Source: Bacteroidales bacterium (GTDB taxonomy: Bacteria > Bacteroidota > Bacteroidia > Bacteroidales > WCHB1-69). Taken from it: 10,182 nt of DNA. Each line of letters opens with the position of its first letter. The stretch's first letter is position 1. The stretch is taken from the NCBI GenBank assembly GCA_016285615.1, contig JAEERB010000087.1, positions 1 to 10,182 of the forward strand. The letters run 5' to 3'. Position numbers and translations under genes: made by a program. This document shows, in pieces, positions 1 through 6,120 of the stretch. Under the pieces are notes generated by a model. That model did no database searches. It was not told the origin of the DNA and saw only the letters and a program-made list of their open reading frames with translations.

Positions 1-1
1 C

Positions 2-451
2 TTCCACTACGAAGGCACCCAAGACGGCATCGCCATCCTGTCGGGAGACTTTGCCGGCTACAAGAACTGCCTCGTCGGCGTCTCCACCCTCAAAAACTGC
101 GACGTGGTAAGCCATATCGCCGTGCTATTCCCCGCAAAAGAGACCTGGTCGTCGCTGCGCGGAGATTATGAAACCCTAAAATCGATGCTCACCGAGAAAT
201 ATGGCTATCCGTCAGATTCAAGAGAACGGTTTACTGACAAATATATCAATGAATCATCCAGTAACATGTTGATTATGGATGCACTACACGAAGACCAGTA
301 CGAATGGTACTCCACCTTCACCACCGACCTGGGCCGTCTTGAATTGTCAATTGTGCCTGGCTCAGATCATGACGAGGGCATGGTCCGCCTCTCCTACTAC
401 GACAAAGCCAACTCGGAGAAGGTTCGCAGCTCGGCCATCGACGATTTGTAG
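2..451 (+). CDS. Conserved hypothetical protein, 5' end outside window
   Basis: Frame 2 is open from the left edge to TAG at 449-451, giving the last 149 residues of a protein whose start lies upstream. The visible part begins FHYEGTQDGIAILSGDF, continues through a GYKNC segment and LFPAKETWSSL, and ends with YYDKAN and AIDDL. This resembles a family of uncharacterised, probably exported Bacteroidales proteins I have seen with the same 'GDFAGYKNC' and 'F-P-x-x-E-T-W' blocks; that is recollection, and no function is known to me. No membrane segment is visible in this part. A GTG at 104 could formally start a 115-residue ORF, but the conserved reading continues upstream of it, so I treat it as internal. 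The gene converges on the YhcG gene, with 34 bases between the stops. Confidence 0.75.
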   Translation, partial: FHYEGTQDGIAILSGDFAGYKNCLVGVSTLKNCDVVSHIAVLFPAKETWSSLRGDYETLKSMLTEKYGYPSDSRERFTDKYINESSSNMLIMDALHEDQYEWYSTFTTDLGRLELSIVPGSDHDEGMVRLSYYDKANSEKVRSSAIDDL

Positions 452-485
452 AAGAAAACTTGGTATCGGAAAATTCTACATCAAG

Positions 486-1664
486 TTAAGCGAATGAGCT
501 TTTCCCCTCTTTTTGTAACATATAAAACACCTTCTGTTGCTCAATCTCGCGGCGAAGTTCTTCTTGTGTGGGCATATAAGTGAGATACTTCGCAGCAAAG
601 AGTTGGTCGTTGCCGTTCAGCACGCTATAATGTGCTACATCCTCGTCGGTATCGGCACAGAGCAACAGTCCAATGGTAGGGTTGTGCCCTTGCGGAATCA
701 TCATCTCGTCGTACATCCTCACATACATGTCCATTTGTCCCACATCTTGATGGCGCAGTTTTGTGGTCTTCAAATCAATTAACACGAAACAACGCAGATT
801 GTAGTTGTAGAACACCAAATCAATATAATAGTCCTCCTTCTCGGTATGGATACGCTTTTGGCGGTCGGCCAGCGTAAAGCCCTTACCCAATTCCATCAAG
901 AAAGGAATCAAATGGTCGATGATGCGCTGCTCCAAGTCGTTCTCGGTGTATGCTGTGTCATTCTTGAATCCCAGAAACTCGGCTACTACGGGGTTCTTTA
1001 GATATTCCAGTTTGTCTTGCAAAGGATTCGTCAGTTTCACCATCTCATCGTGAACGGTTGTTTTGTCTTGGGACTTAAGCATACGATGGTAATACTGCGA
1101 CGAGATGTTGCGTTGCAAGGTGCGGGTGCTCCACATCTCGTTAGCTGCTTCATTTTCATACCAAGCGCGGGCATCGGCGTTTTGTTCTTGCAGAATGATG
1201 CGATAGTGTGTCCAGGAAAGGCGGACGGGAGATCTAGCGGTCACTGACTGCAAAATATTAGAAATGTGTTCGTTGCAACATTTTCCACTCACTGCGTGGA
1301 AAATGTTTTCTGCATCGTCGTCAGATTTTCTACTCACTGCGTAGAAAATGTTTGGAAAACAATTATAAAAGGCGATAAAGTGGTATAAGTTGGCAACTTG
1401 AAATCCCCTTCCATACTTGTTTACCAAGGCAATAGAAAGATTCTTTACCACCTGCTCACCATACCCAGCCCGCTTGTCCTTCAACACCTCATGCTGAATA
1501 CGCATGCCCAAAAGCCAATTTCGCTTTATCAAAGTCTCATTCACATGACGATATGCCGAAACGTGTGCCTGCTCAATAATGACACATGCGTCATCAAATA
1601 ACTCATTATCAGACAGAACCGTATCCATCTGATCTTCCTTTTTAATTAAAATCCTACCCTTCAT
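486..1664 (-). CDS. YhcG-family (DUF1016) PDDEXK nuclease domain protein
   Basis: The product is 392 residues. Residues about 20-190 match the DUF1016 N-terminal domain: YGEQVVKNLS, YGRGFQVANLYHF, then LSWTHY and WSTRTLQRNI. Residues about 220-385 match the YhcG PD-(D/E)XK nuclease domain: FLGF, then YYIDLVFYN with D282 and the D-L-K motif at 297-299, followed by DVGQMDMY. D in place of the more usual E in the motif is conservative. The family is a predicted DNA nuclease, often in accessory regions; its biological role is poorly defined. Between FYNCFPN and LSWTHY the protein carries three related units, NIFYAVSRKS (105-114), NIFHAVSGKC (120-129) and NILQSVTARS (136-145), encoded by palindromic DNA. 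A second Met at residue 13 (1628) is an alternative start; I keep 1664. Codon use is more AT-rich than the housekeeping genes, which suggests accessory origin. No restriction, methylase or toxin-antitoxin partner is adjacent. Confidence 0.88.
   Translation of the reverse strand: MKGRILIKKEDQMDTVLSDNELFDDACVIIEQAHVSAYRHVNETLIKRNWLLGMRIQHEVLKDKRAGYGEQVVKNLSIALVNKYGRGFQVANLYHFIAFYNCFPNIFYAVSRKSDDDAENIFHAVSGKCCNEHISNILQSVTARSPVRLSWTHYRIILQEQNADARAWYENEAANEMWSTRTLQRNISSQYYHRMLKSQDKTTVHDEMVKLTNPLQDKLEYLKNPVVAEFLGFKNDTAYTENDLEQRIIDHLIPFLMELGKGFTLADRQKRIHTEKEDYYIDLVFYNYNLRCFVLIDLKTTKLRHQDVGQMDMYVRMYDEMMIPQGHNPTIGLLLCADTDEDVAHYSVLNGNDQLFAAKYLTYMPTQEELRREIEQQKVFYMLQKEGKSSFA
1277..1307. repeat. In-gene palindrome, unit 1 (12-bp stem, 7-nt loop)
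   Basis: The left arm AACATTTTCCAC (1277-1288) and right arm GTGGAAAATGTT (1296-1307) are perfect reverse complements around the loop TCACTGC. The element lies inside the YhcG gene and encodes most of the repeat NIFHAVSGKC. Confidence 0.9.
1325..1349. repeat. In-gene palindrome, unit 2 (9-bp stem, same loop)
   Basis: The left arm ATTTTCTAC (1325-1333) and right arm GTAGAAAAT (1341-1349) pair perfectly around the identical loop TCACTGC. It lies exactly 45 bases (15 codons) from unit 1. Over the shared 28 bases (1281-1308 versus 1326-1353) only two positions differ, and they pair with each other. A degenerate third copy, 48 bases to the left of unit 1, occupies about 1241-1260. Confidence 0.9.
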
Positions 1665-1683
1665 ACCTTTGCTATTTAAAATG

Positions 1684-1691
1684 CAAAGATA
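1684..1691 (-). promoter_or_regulatory. -7 box for the YhcG gene
   Basis: Read on the minus strand this is TATCTTTG, matching the Bacteroidota -7 consensus TAnnTTTG, 19 bases before the ATG at 1664. The upstream DNA is almost pure A/T and I see no clear -33 TTTG at the usual 19-21 base spacing. Confidence 0.55.
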
Positions 1692-1828
1692 TAAAAATTT
1701 TTATTTTAATTTATTTTTATATAAAACTAACAGCAACAAAACAGAAGTTTTGGGTGTATTATTCTATAATTGATTTATTTAGTAAACGCGTAAGAATATA
1801 GAAGCAGATCTTGATTGTCTAATGTTTA

Positions 1829-1861
1829 TTTGCTAATATTTAAATAATATTCCTATTTTTG
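1829..1861 (+). promoter_or_regulatory. Bacteroidota two-box promoter, orphan or distal yebC promoter
   Basis: A -33 TTTG at 1829-1832 and a -7 TATTTTTG at 1854-1861 are separated by 21 bases, within the usual Bacteroides spacing. It is one of the few sites here with both boxes. Transcription would start near 1867, about 140 bases before yebC, directly into the hairpin region. Confidence 0.55.
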
Positions 1862-1875
1862 CAAGTGGTTGTTGG

Positions 1876-1904
1876 ACGGTGCCATCGACAAGCTCAGGCA
1901 CCGT
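1876..1904. repeat. REP-like inverted repeat in the yebC leader
   Basis: ACGGTGCC (1876-1883) and GGCACCGT (1897-1904) form a perfect 8-bp stem around a 13-base loop containing GACAAGCTCA. From memory, the core GACAAGCTCAG occurs in many dispersed REP-like elements of Bacteroidota and other bacteria, so this is probably a copy of such a family. A second weaker stem follows: TTGAGA (1904-1909) with TCTCAA (1924-1929). Confidence 0.55.
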
Positions 1905-1969
1905 TGAGAGGAAGGCTCCGTTGTCTCAAAAAAAATAATTCCCCTTTTTACCGATAGAACGAATTTTAT

Positions 1970-1977
1970 TATTTTTG
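1970..1977 (+). promoter_or_regulatory. -7 box proximal to yebC
   Basis: TATTTTTG matches TAnnTTTG and is followed by GCAC. Transcription would start near 1984, leaving an A-rich leader of about 26 bases before the ATG at 2010. A T-run at 1945-1949 sits at -33 spacing but is not a clear TTTG. Confidence 0.6.
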
Positions 1978-2009
1978 CACTTTAATACATATAAAAATAC
2001 GATTAAACT

Positions 2010-2720
2010 ATGGGAAGAGCATTTGAATTTAGAAAAGCTAGAAAATTTAAAAGATGGGGAAATATGTCCAGAACCTTTACGCGTCTGGGCAAGGAAATAA
2101 CAATTGCAGCCAAAGCCGGTGGCCCCGACCCTTCAGGTAACGCCCGCCTGCGTCTGCTCATTCAGACCGCCCGCTCGGAAAACATGCCGAAAGACAATGT
2201 GGAAAGAGCCATCAAGCGCGCCTTCGAGAAGGACACCTCCGACTACAAAGAGATGGTTTACGAAGGCTATGCACCCCACGGTGTGGCCGTGCTCATTGAA
2301 GCCGCTACCGACAACAACCAGCGTACCGTCGCCAACCTGCGCAGCTACTTCAACAAGTTCGGCGGCAACCTCGGCACCTCGGGCATGCTCGACTTCCTGT
2401 TCGACCGCAAATGCGTCTTCACCATCGCCCAGAAAGAGGGTATCGACCTCGAAGAACTGGAGCTGGAACTGATTGACTACGGCGTGGAAGAACTCTTCGC
2501 CGAAGATGACGAAATCGTGATCTATGCCGAATTCCAAAACTTCGGTCCTATCCAGAAATATCTGGAAGAGAACAACTTCGAAATCAAGTCGTTCAAGTTC
2601 GAACGTATCCCCAACGATATGAAACAGCTGACTGACGAGGAAAAAGAAGAAGTGGAGAAACTGCTGGAGAAACTCGAAGAGGACGACGACGTGACCAACG
2701 TATTTCACAATATGGAATAA
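2010..2720 (+). CDS. yebC: YebC/PmpR/TACO1 family regulator or translation factor
   Basis: The product is 236 residues, a normal length for the family. It starts with the Bacteroidota-type N-terminus MGRAFEFRKARKFKRW, then GNMSRTFTRLGKEITIAAKAGG and NARLRLLIQTARSENMPKDNVERAIKR, the conserved helical domain. Next come YEGYAPHGVAVLIEAATDNNQRT and the GGNLGTSGMLDFLFDRKC block (about 118-135), all hallmark segments. Family members were first described as DNA-binding transcriptional regulators; more recent work ties YebC and mitochondrial TACO1 to translation of proline-rich stretches. Which role applies here cannot be told from sequence. The C-terminus is acidic (EEKEEVEKLLEKLEEDDD). It is the first gene of a likely operon with the pRiA4b-like gene and miaA. 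Confidence 0.95.
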   Translation: MGRAFEFRKARKFKRWGNMSRTFTRLGKEITIAAKAGGPDPSGNARLRLLIQTARSENMPKDNVERAIKRAFEKDTSDYKEMVYEGYAPHGVAVLIEAATDNNQRTVANLRSYFNKFGGNLGTSGMLDFLFDRKCVFTIAQKEGIDLEELELELIDYGVEELFAEDDEIVIYAEFQNFGPIQKYLEENNFEIKSFKFERIPNDMKQLTDEEKEEVEKLLEKLEEDDDVTNVFHNME

Positions 2721-2726
2721 TTTTAC

Positions 2727-2754
2727 GTAGAGACGTTTCATGAAACGTCTCTAC
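2727..2754. repeat. Perfect 28-bp palindrome, copy 1
   Basis: GTAGAGACGTTTCA (2727-2740) is followed directly by its exact reverse complement TGAAACGTCTCTAC (2741-2754), with no loop base. It begins six bases after the yebC stop. No T-run follows on either strand, so it is not a classical terminator. Its central ATG (2740) opens an in-frame extension of the next gene that I consider spurious. It shares arms with 6093-6120. Confidence 0.92.
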
Positions 2755-2778
2755 AAACAACCAAATCATCAACCAGCC

Positions 2779-3381
2779 ATGCAGTACATTTACAAATTCA
2801 GGGTTTATTACGATGAAGTGGAGGACTTCAGTCGCGACATTGAAATCCTTTCCTCCGACAATTTCGAGTCGTTCCACCACATTCTCTTCTCGTCTATCGG
2901 GCTCACTGGCAACGAGTTGTCATCATTCTTCGTTTGCGACACCAAATGGAACAAGCAGAAGGAGATCACCTTGATTGACATGGGCGACGATAGCGAAGCC
3001 GTTGAACCGGAATATGAAGAAGAGGAAGACTTCGGCGCCAAATCGCATCTCCCGAAATTTGTAATGAAAGAGTCGGTGCTGAAAAAGTTCATCTCTGACC
3101 CGCATCAGCATATCATCTATGAATACGACTTTCTGAATCCCAAGACCTTCTACATCGAGTTGCTGAAGACCTTGCAGGCCGAAGATGGCGTGGACTACCC
3201 GCGCTGCACCAGCTCGGTGAAGACACTGCCCAAAGAGACGCCGAAGAATATCCACCTGGAAGACCCGCTCGACGAATTCCTCGAAGAGGAAGACGACGAC
3301 ATGGACACCGGCTACGGCGACGGTCTCGATGAAGAAGACTACAGCAACATGGATGGCTTTGGAGATTTCAACGAATTTTAA
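2779..3381 (+). CDS. pRiA4b ORF-3-like (IS1096 TnpR-like) protein with acidic tail
   Basis: The product is 200 residues from the ATG at 2779. The N-terminus YIYKFRVYYDEVEDFSRDIEIL followed by FESFHHILFSSIGL resembles the opening strand-and-helix of the plasmid pRiA4b ORF-3 family. The later block IIYEYDFLNPKTFYIELLK with GVDYPRCTSSVKTLP (about 112-151) resembles that family's 'YDFGDxWxxxIxLE...YPRC' segment. Despite the family name there is no sign of a transposon, and molecular function is unknown. Two acidic stretches stand out: EPEYEEEEDF (76-85) and the last 40 residues, rich in D, E and G, ending FGDFNEF. An upstream in-frame ATG at 2740 would add MKRLYKQPNHQPA, but it is encoded by the 28-bp palindrome, so I reject it. 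The 3' end overlaps miaA by 29 bases, pointing to translational coupling. Confidence 0.75.
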   Translation: MQYIYKFRVYYDEVEDFSRDIEILSSDNFESFHHILFSSIGLTGNELSSFFVCDTKWNKQKEITLIDMGDDSEAVEPEYEEEEDFGAKSHLPKFVMKESVLKKFISDPHQHIIYEYDFLNPKTFYIELLKTLQAEDGVDYPRCTSSVKTLPKETPKNIHLEDPLDEFLEEEDDDMDTGYGDGLDEEDYSNMDGFGDFNEF

Positions 3382-4246
3382 CCGACCCACCCTGCTGGTC
3401 ATCACTGGACCGACGGCTGTTGGCAAGACCGAACTCACCATTCGGCTGGCGCAACAACAACATGCGCCCATCGTCTCGGCCGACTCCCGCCAGTTTTACC
3501 GCGAAATGAAAATAGGCACGGCCTGCCCCAGCGACGAAGAGCTGCGACAGGCCGACCACTATTTTATCGGCACCCTTTCCATCCACGACTACTACAGCGT
3601 GTCGCGCTACGAACAGGATGTGCTGCAACTACTGCCGCAGCTCTTCGCGCAGAGCAACCTCGTCATCATGACCGGCGGCAGCGGCCTCTACATCGACGCC
3701 GTCTGCAAGGGCATTGACCCGCTGCCCGACCCCGACCCCGACATACGCCAACAGGTCAACGAACTGTTCAAACGCGAGGGCATCGAAGCCCTACGCCGAC
3801 AGCTGCGCCTCCTCGACCCCGACTTCTGCCGCACCACCGACATGGCCAACCACAAGCGCCTCATCCGCGCACTGGAAGTGTGCCTGCAGACCGGCCGCCC
3901 CTTCTCACAACAGTTAGGTGGCGAGGCCAAAGAACGCGACTTCGACATCGTGAAATACTGCCTGGTGCGCCCGCGCGAGGATCTGTTCGACCGCATCAAT
4001 CGGCGCGTGGACGTGATGATGGACCACGGCCTGCTCGACGAAGCCAAAAGTCTCTACCCATTCAAGCACCTCAACGCCCTCAACACCGTGGGATACAAGG
4101 AGTTGTTCGACTATATGGATGGCAAACTGTCGCTGGAACAAGCGGTGGAAGACATCAAGACGCACACCCGCCGCTACGCCAAGCGCCAAATGACCTGGTT
4201 TAACCGCGACGGCGGCTACACATTTTACGAACTAAAAGAAAACTAG
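3353..4246 (+). CDS. miaA: tRNA dimethylallyltransferase
   Basis: MiaA transfers a dimethylallyl group to N6 of A37 in tRNAs reading codons that start with U, stabilising codon-anticodon pairing. The product is 297 residues from the ATG at 3353. Visible motifs are the P-loop GPTAVGKT (19-26), SADSRQFY (42-49, with the DSRQ catalytic/tRNA-binding motif), the region MKIGTA (52-57), the YYSVSRYEQD segment, TGGSGLY (107-113) and NHKRLIRALEV. The C-terminal part holds TVGYKELFDYMDG and the R-Y-A-K-R-Q-M-T-W-F motif typical of the family. An in-frame ATG at 3329 adds eight residues of no obvious family match; 3353 puts the P-loop at the usual distance. The gene starts inside the preceding gene, so co-translation is likely. 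It ends 9 bases from the convergent membrane-protein gene with no visible terminator. Confidence 0.95.
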   Translation: MALEISTNFNRPTLLVITGPTAVGKTELTIRLAQQQHAPIVSADSRQFYREMKIGTACPSDEELRQADHYFIGTLSIHDYYSVSRYEQDVLQLLPQLFAQSNLVIMTGGSGLYIDAVCKGIDPLPDPDPDIRQQVNELFKREGIEALRRQLRLLDPDFCRTTDMANHKRLIRALEVCLQTGRPFSQQLGGEAKERDFDIVKYCLVRPREDLFDRINRRVDVMMDHGLLDEAKSLYPFKHLNALNTVGYKELFDYMDGKLSLEQAVEDIKTHTRRYAKRQMTWFNRDGGYTFYELKEN

Positions 4247-4255
4247 AAACTTCTG

Positions 4256-4906
4256 TTACATCGGCACCACACTCGCCTCGGTCAGCTTTTCGAACGAGGT
4301 GGTGTTGTTAAGTTGGTAGTAGCGGTTGCCATTCAGCAAGTAATATTCGCCTTTGATGTAATAGATTTCGATTTTCGACACATCCATGCCTTTGATTTTC
4401 AGCATCAGATTATCGCGATAGTAAGTGATGCGGTTTTTGATGGGCGAGTTCCACTGCTCCACCAGGAAATACTCCGTCTGTGCCGGCTTGAGCGTGTCGG
4501 CTTCGGCAAAACGCACCTTCACGCGCCGGTTGGCCACAATCTTGTCCTCCGAGACGAACTCGGCTTCGTAGTCATCCATCATGAAGTCAACATCATCCAA
4601 ATCGCTGTCGTACGAATCGCCCAACAGAAGCGTATCGCCCCGCAAGGTATCGGCGGCCAATGACGCCTTATGGTTCTGCGCCTCCACGAGGGCCGGCTTC
4701 ACCGCCACGCCCTCCGATTCCTCGGCATCCACACCTGGCACCGCCCGCTCAATCATCTTGACCAGACGCACATGCTCGGGAAAGAAATGTTTGTCAATGA
4801 GATAAAGCGACAGACTCAACACAAAACCAACTAGCACTCCAATGAGGAGAAAGAGCCAGTTTTTGCTTTTATCTTTCTGTTTTTCAGTTTTTTGCGTTGA
4901 ATCCAT
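4256..4906 (-). CDS. Single-pass membrane protein of unknown function
   Basis: The product is 216 residues. A short, highly charged N-terminus (MDSTQKTEKQKDKSKN) precedes one hydrophobic segment at about 17-37 (WLFLLIGVLVGFVLSLSLYLI), so an N-in, C-out inner-membrane anchor is likely. The middle is low-complexity and acidic (DSYDSDLDDVDFMMDDYEAEF). The C-terminal 80 residues look folded: VRFAEADTLKPAQTEYFLVEQWNSPIKN, then YYRDNLMLKIKGM and YYIKGEYYLLNGNRYYQLN. I do not recognise a named family. It is convergent with miaA (9 bases between stops) and divergent from the lytic transglycosylase, and both promoters lie in the short shared gap. That arrangement is compatible with an envelope role but does not prove one. 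Confidence 0.8.
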   Translation of the reverse strand: MDSTQKTEKQKDKSKNWLFLLIGVLVGFVLSLSLYLIDKHFFPEHVRLVKMIERAVPGVDAEESEGVAVKPALVEAQNHKASLAADTLRGDTLLLGDSYDSDLDDVDFMMDDYEAEFVSEDKIVANRRVKVRFAEADTLKPAQTEYFLVEQWNSPIKNRITYYRDNLMLKIKGMDVSKIEIYYIKGEYYLLNGNRYYQLNNTTSFEKLTEASVVPM

Positions 4907-4926
4907 ATCGTCTGTAGAATACTGAG

Positions 4927-4934
4927 CAAAAATA
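4927..4934 (-). promoter_or_regulatory. -7 box for the membrane-protein gene
   Basis: Read on the minus strand this is TATTTTTG, 20 bases before the ATG at 4906. No -33 TTTG is visible at normal spacing. Confidence 0.55.
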
Positions 4935-4980
4935 CAAATTATTTGATAGTCACGAGAGGGAAAAGAACGGCAAAAAAGAT

Positions 4981-4988
4981 TATTTTTG
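4981..4988 (+). promoter_or_regulatory. -7 box for the lytic transglycosylase gene
   Basis: TATTTTTG followed by GCA. It lies inside the longest possible reading frame (TTG at 4943), which argues that translation starts downstream at 5009 or 5036. The -33 region is purine-rich with no TTTG. Confidence 0.55.
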
Positions 4989-5035
4989 CATATCTGTTCA
5001 AATCCATCATGAGGCTACGCCTAAACGACCCAACT

Positions 5036-6019
5036 ATGAAAAAACGCATCCTTCTTGTGGCGTGCATCGGGCTGAGCGTACTGCTCACCATCGGACTGGC
5101 TTGCTACGCCATCAAGCAAAACGACGCCCTGAACGACGACTTCACGCCGCGTTGCTACTACGACAACACACTGTCGGCACCCTACATTCCCGAGCAGCTG
5201 ACCTTTGCCGGCGAGGAGGTGCCGCTGGACATCTACTGGGTGCGCGAAAGTCTTGACCGCGAGCTGATTGGCGTATGCTACCAGCACTCGCTCACGCTGA
5301 TGACCTTCAAACTGTCGGGGCGCTGGCTGCCCGTCATCGAGCCGATACTCAAGGAGGAGGGCCTGCCCGACGACTTCAAGTACCTCTGCATGGCCGAGAG
5401 CAACCTGCGCCAGGTGGTATCACCCGCCAAGGCCGCGGGCTTCTGGCAGTTTATGGACGCCACCGCCAAGTTGTACGGCCTGGAGGTGCGCGAGGATGTG
5501 GATGAGCGCTACCATGTGGAGAAGGCCACCCGCGCCGCCTGTCGCTACCTGAAGGGCTCGAAAGAGCGACTCGGCAGCTGGGCATTGGCAGCCGCCGCCT
5601 ACAACATGGGCGAAGGCGGCGTGAAGAAGAACATGACCACCCAGTCGTGCGACAACTACTGGGACCTCTACCTCAACCAGGAGACGGCCCGCTACATGTA
5701 CCGCATACTGGCATACAAGTGCATCTTCGAAAACCCGCAGCAGTACGGCGTGCGCCTCACCAAAGCCGACCTCTACTCGCCCATCCCCACCAAGGATGTG
5801 GAAGTCACCACCTCCATCGCCGACCTCTACAAGTTCGCCCAGGACCACCACACCACCTACCGCGAACTGAAAGAGCTCAACCCGTGGCTACGGAGCAAAA
5901 AGCTGACCGTGGGCGAGAAAAAATACACCATCAAGGTGCCCAAAAAGTCGAAAGAGAGCTTCTTCGAACTGTTCCGCAGCAACCACAACACCTACCAACA
6001 TATTGGGGATACGTTGTGA
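5036..6019 (+). CDS. MltD-like membrane-bound lytic transglycosylase
   Basis: Lytic transglycosylases cleave the MurNAc-GlcNAc bond of peptidoglycan to give 1,6-anhydro ends. From the ATG at 5036 the protein has 327 residues. The N-terminus MKKRILLVACIGLSVLLTIGLA is a signal peptide or anchor; Cys23 follows, but GLAC is a poor lipobox. The SLT domain spans about 98-225: LPVIEPILKEEGLPDDFKYL, catalytic Glu121 in MAESNL, AAGFWQFM (133-140), then AAAYNMGEGGVKKN (about 187-199) and ETARYMYRILA. The C-terminal part (about 255-303) resembles a single LysM-type repeat: TTSIADLYKFAQDHHTTYRELKELNPWLRSKKLTVGEKKYTIKVP. An alternative ATG at 5009 would add MRLRLNDPT; I prefer 5036 because KKR then leads the hydrophobic stretch. 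The stop codon is the first element of a heptamer array. Confidence 0.88.
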   Translation: MKKRILLVACIGLSVLLTIGLACYAIKQNDALNDDFTPRCYYDNTLSAPYIPEQLTFAGEEVPLDIYWVRESLDRELIGVCYQHSLTLMTFKLSGRWLPVIEPILKEEGLPDDFKYLCMAESNLRQVVSPAKAAGFWQFMDATAKLYGLEVREDVDERYHVEKATRAACRYLKGSKERLGSWALAAAAYNMGEGGVKKNMTTQSCDNYWDLYLNQETARYMYRILAYKCIFENPQQYGVRLTKADLYSPIPTKDVEVTTSIADLYKFAQDHHTTYRELKELNPWLRSKKLTVGEKKYTIKVPKKSKESFFELFRSNHNTYQHIGDTL

Positions 6020-6094
6020 GAGGAGAGAGGAGAGAGGAGAGAGGAGAGAGGAGAGAGGAGAACTGAGAACTGAAAGTTGAAAACTGAAAATTGT
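6018..6094 (+). repeat. Heptamer tandem array, 11 contiguous units
   Basis: Six exact copies of GAGAGGA occupy 6018-6059. In the same 7-base register five diverged units follow: GAACTGA, GAACTGA, AAGTTGA, AAACTGA and AAATTGT. The first unit overlaps the transglycosylase stop codon (TGA, 6017-6019), and the last runs into the palindrome at 6093. Confidence 0.9.
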
Positions 6095-6120
6095 AGAGAT
6101 GGGGCGTGCCCCGTCTCTAC
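6093..6120. repeat. Imperfect 28-bp palindrome, copy 2
   Basis: GTAGAGATGGGGCG (6093-6106) faces TGCCCCGTCTCTAC (6107-6120). All positions pair except the central G/T and one T-G position at 6100/6113, which would be a wobble in RNA. The outer nine bases of the right arm, CGTCTCTAC, are identical to copy 1 (2746-2754), while the inner five pairs differ. Confidence 0.88.

Larger units (their letters stand above)
1665..2009. other. AT-rich divergent intergenic region, YhcG gene / yebC
   Basis: No credible ORF is present in these 345 bases. The left half is very AT-rich. The right half holds a two-box promoter (1829-1861), a GC-rich hairpin leader (1876-1929) and a second -7 box just before yebC. 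These are listed separately. Confidence 0.7.

Noticed and set aside
104..451. A GTG-initiated 115-residue gene
   Set aside because: The same frame is open to the left edge with coherent protein sequence (GTQDGIAILSGDFAGYKNC), so the GTG is internal to a longer gene.
486..1664. YhcG nuclease as part of a defence island
   Set aside because: Neighbours on both sides are a conserved hypothetical gene and yebC; no methylase, helicase, toxin or antitoxin is visible in the window, so a system cannot be claimed.
2133..2741. A 202-residue minus-strand ORF opposite yebC
   Set aside because: It is the antisense shadow of a gene with biased codons; the product is a V/F/H-rich composition without domains. 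The long minus-strand ORFs at 2923-3471, 5420-5851 and 8498-8920 were dismissed for the same reason.
2727..2754. Terminator after yebC
   Set aside because: The palindrome has no T-run on either strand, and the following same-strand gene is close.
2740..2778. N-terminal extension of the pRiA4b-like protein from the ATG at 2740
   Set aside because: The extension is encoded by half of the 28-bp palindrome, and the family-like sequence begins with MQYIYKF at 2779.
2779..3381. Transposon passenger gene, from the family label IS1096 TnpR-like
   Set aside because: There are no transposase genes, terminal repeats or target duplications around it; the label reflects family naming only.
4943..5035. 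TTG start for the lytic transglycosylase
   Set aside because: It would place the -7 box TATTTTTG inside the coding region and add residues before the signal peptide with no family resemblance.
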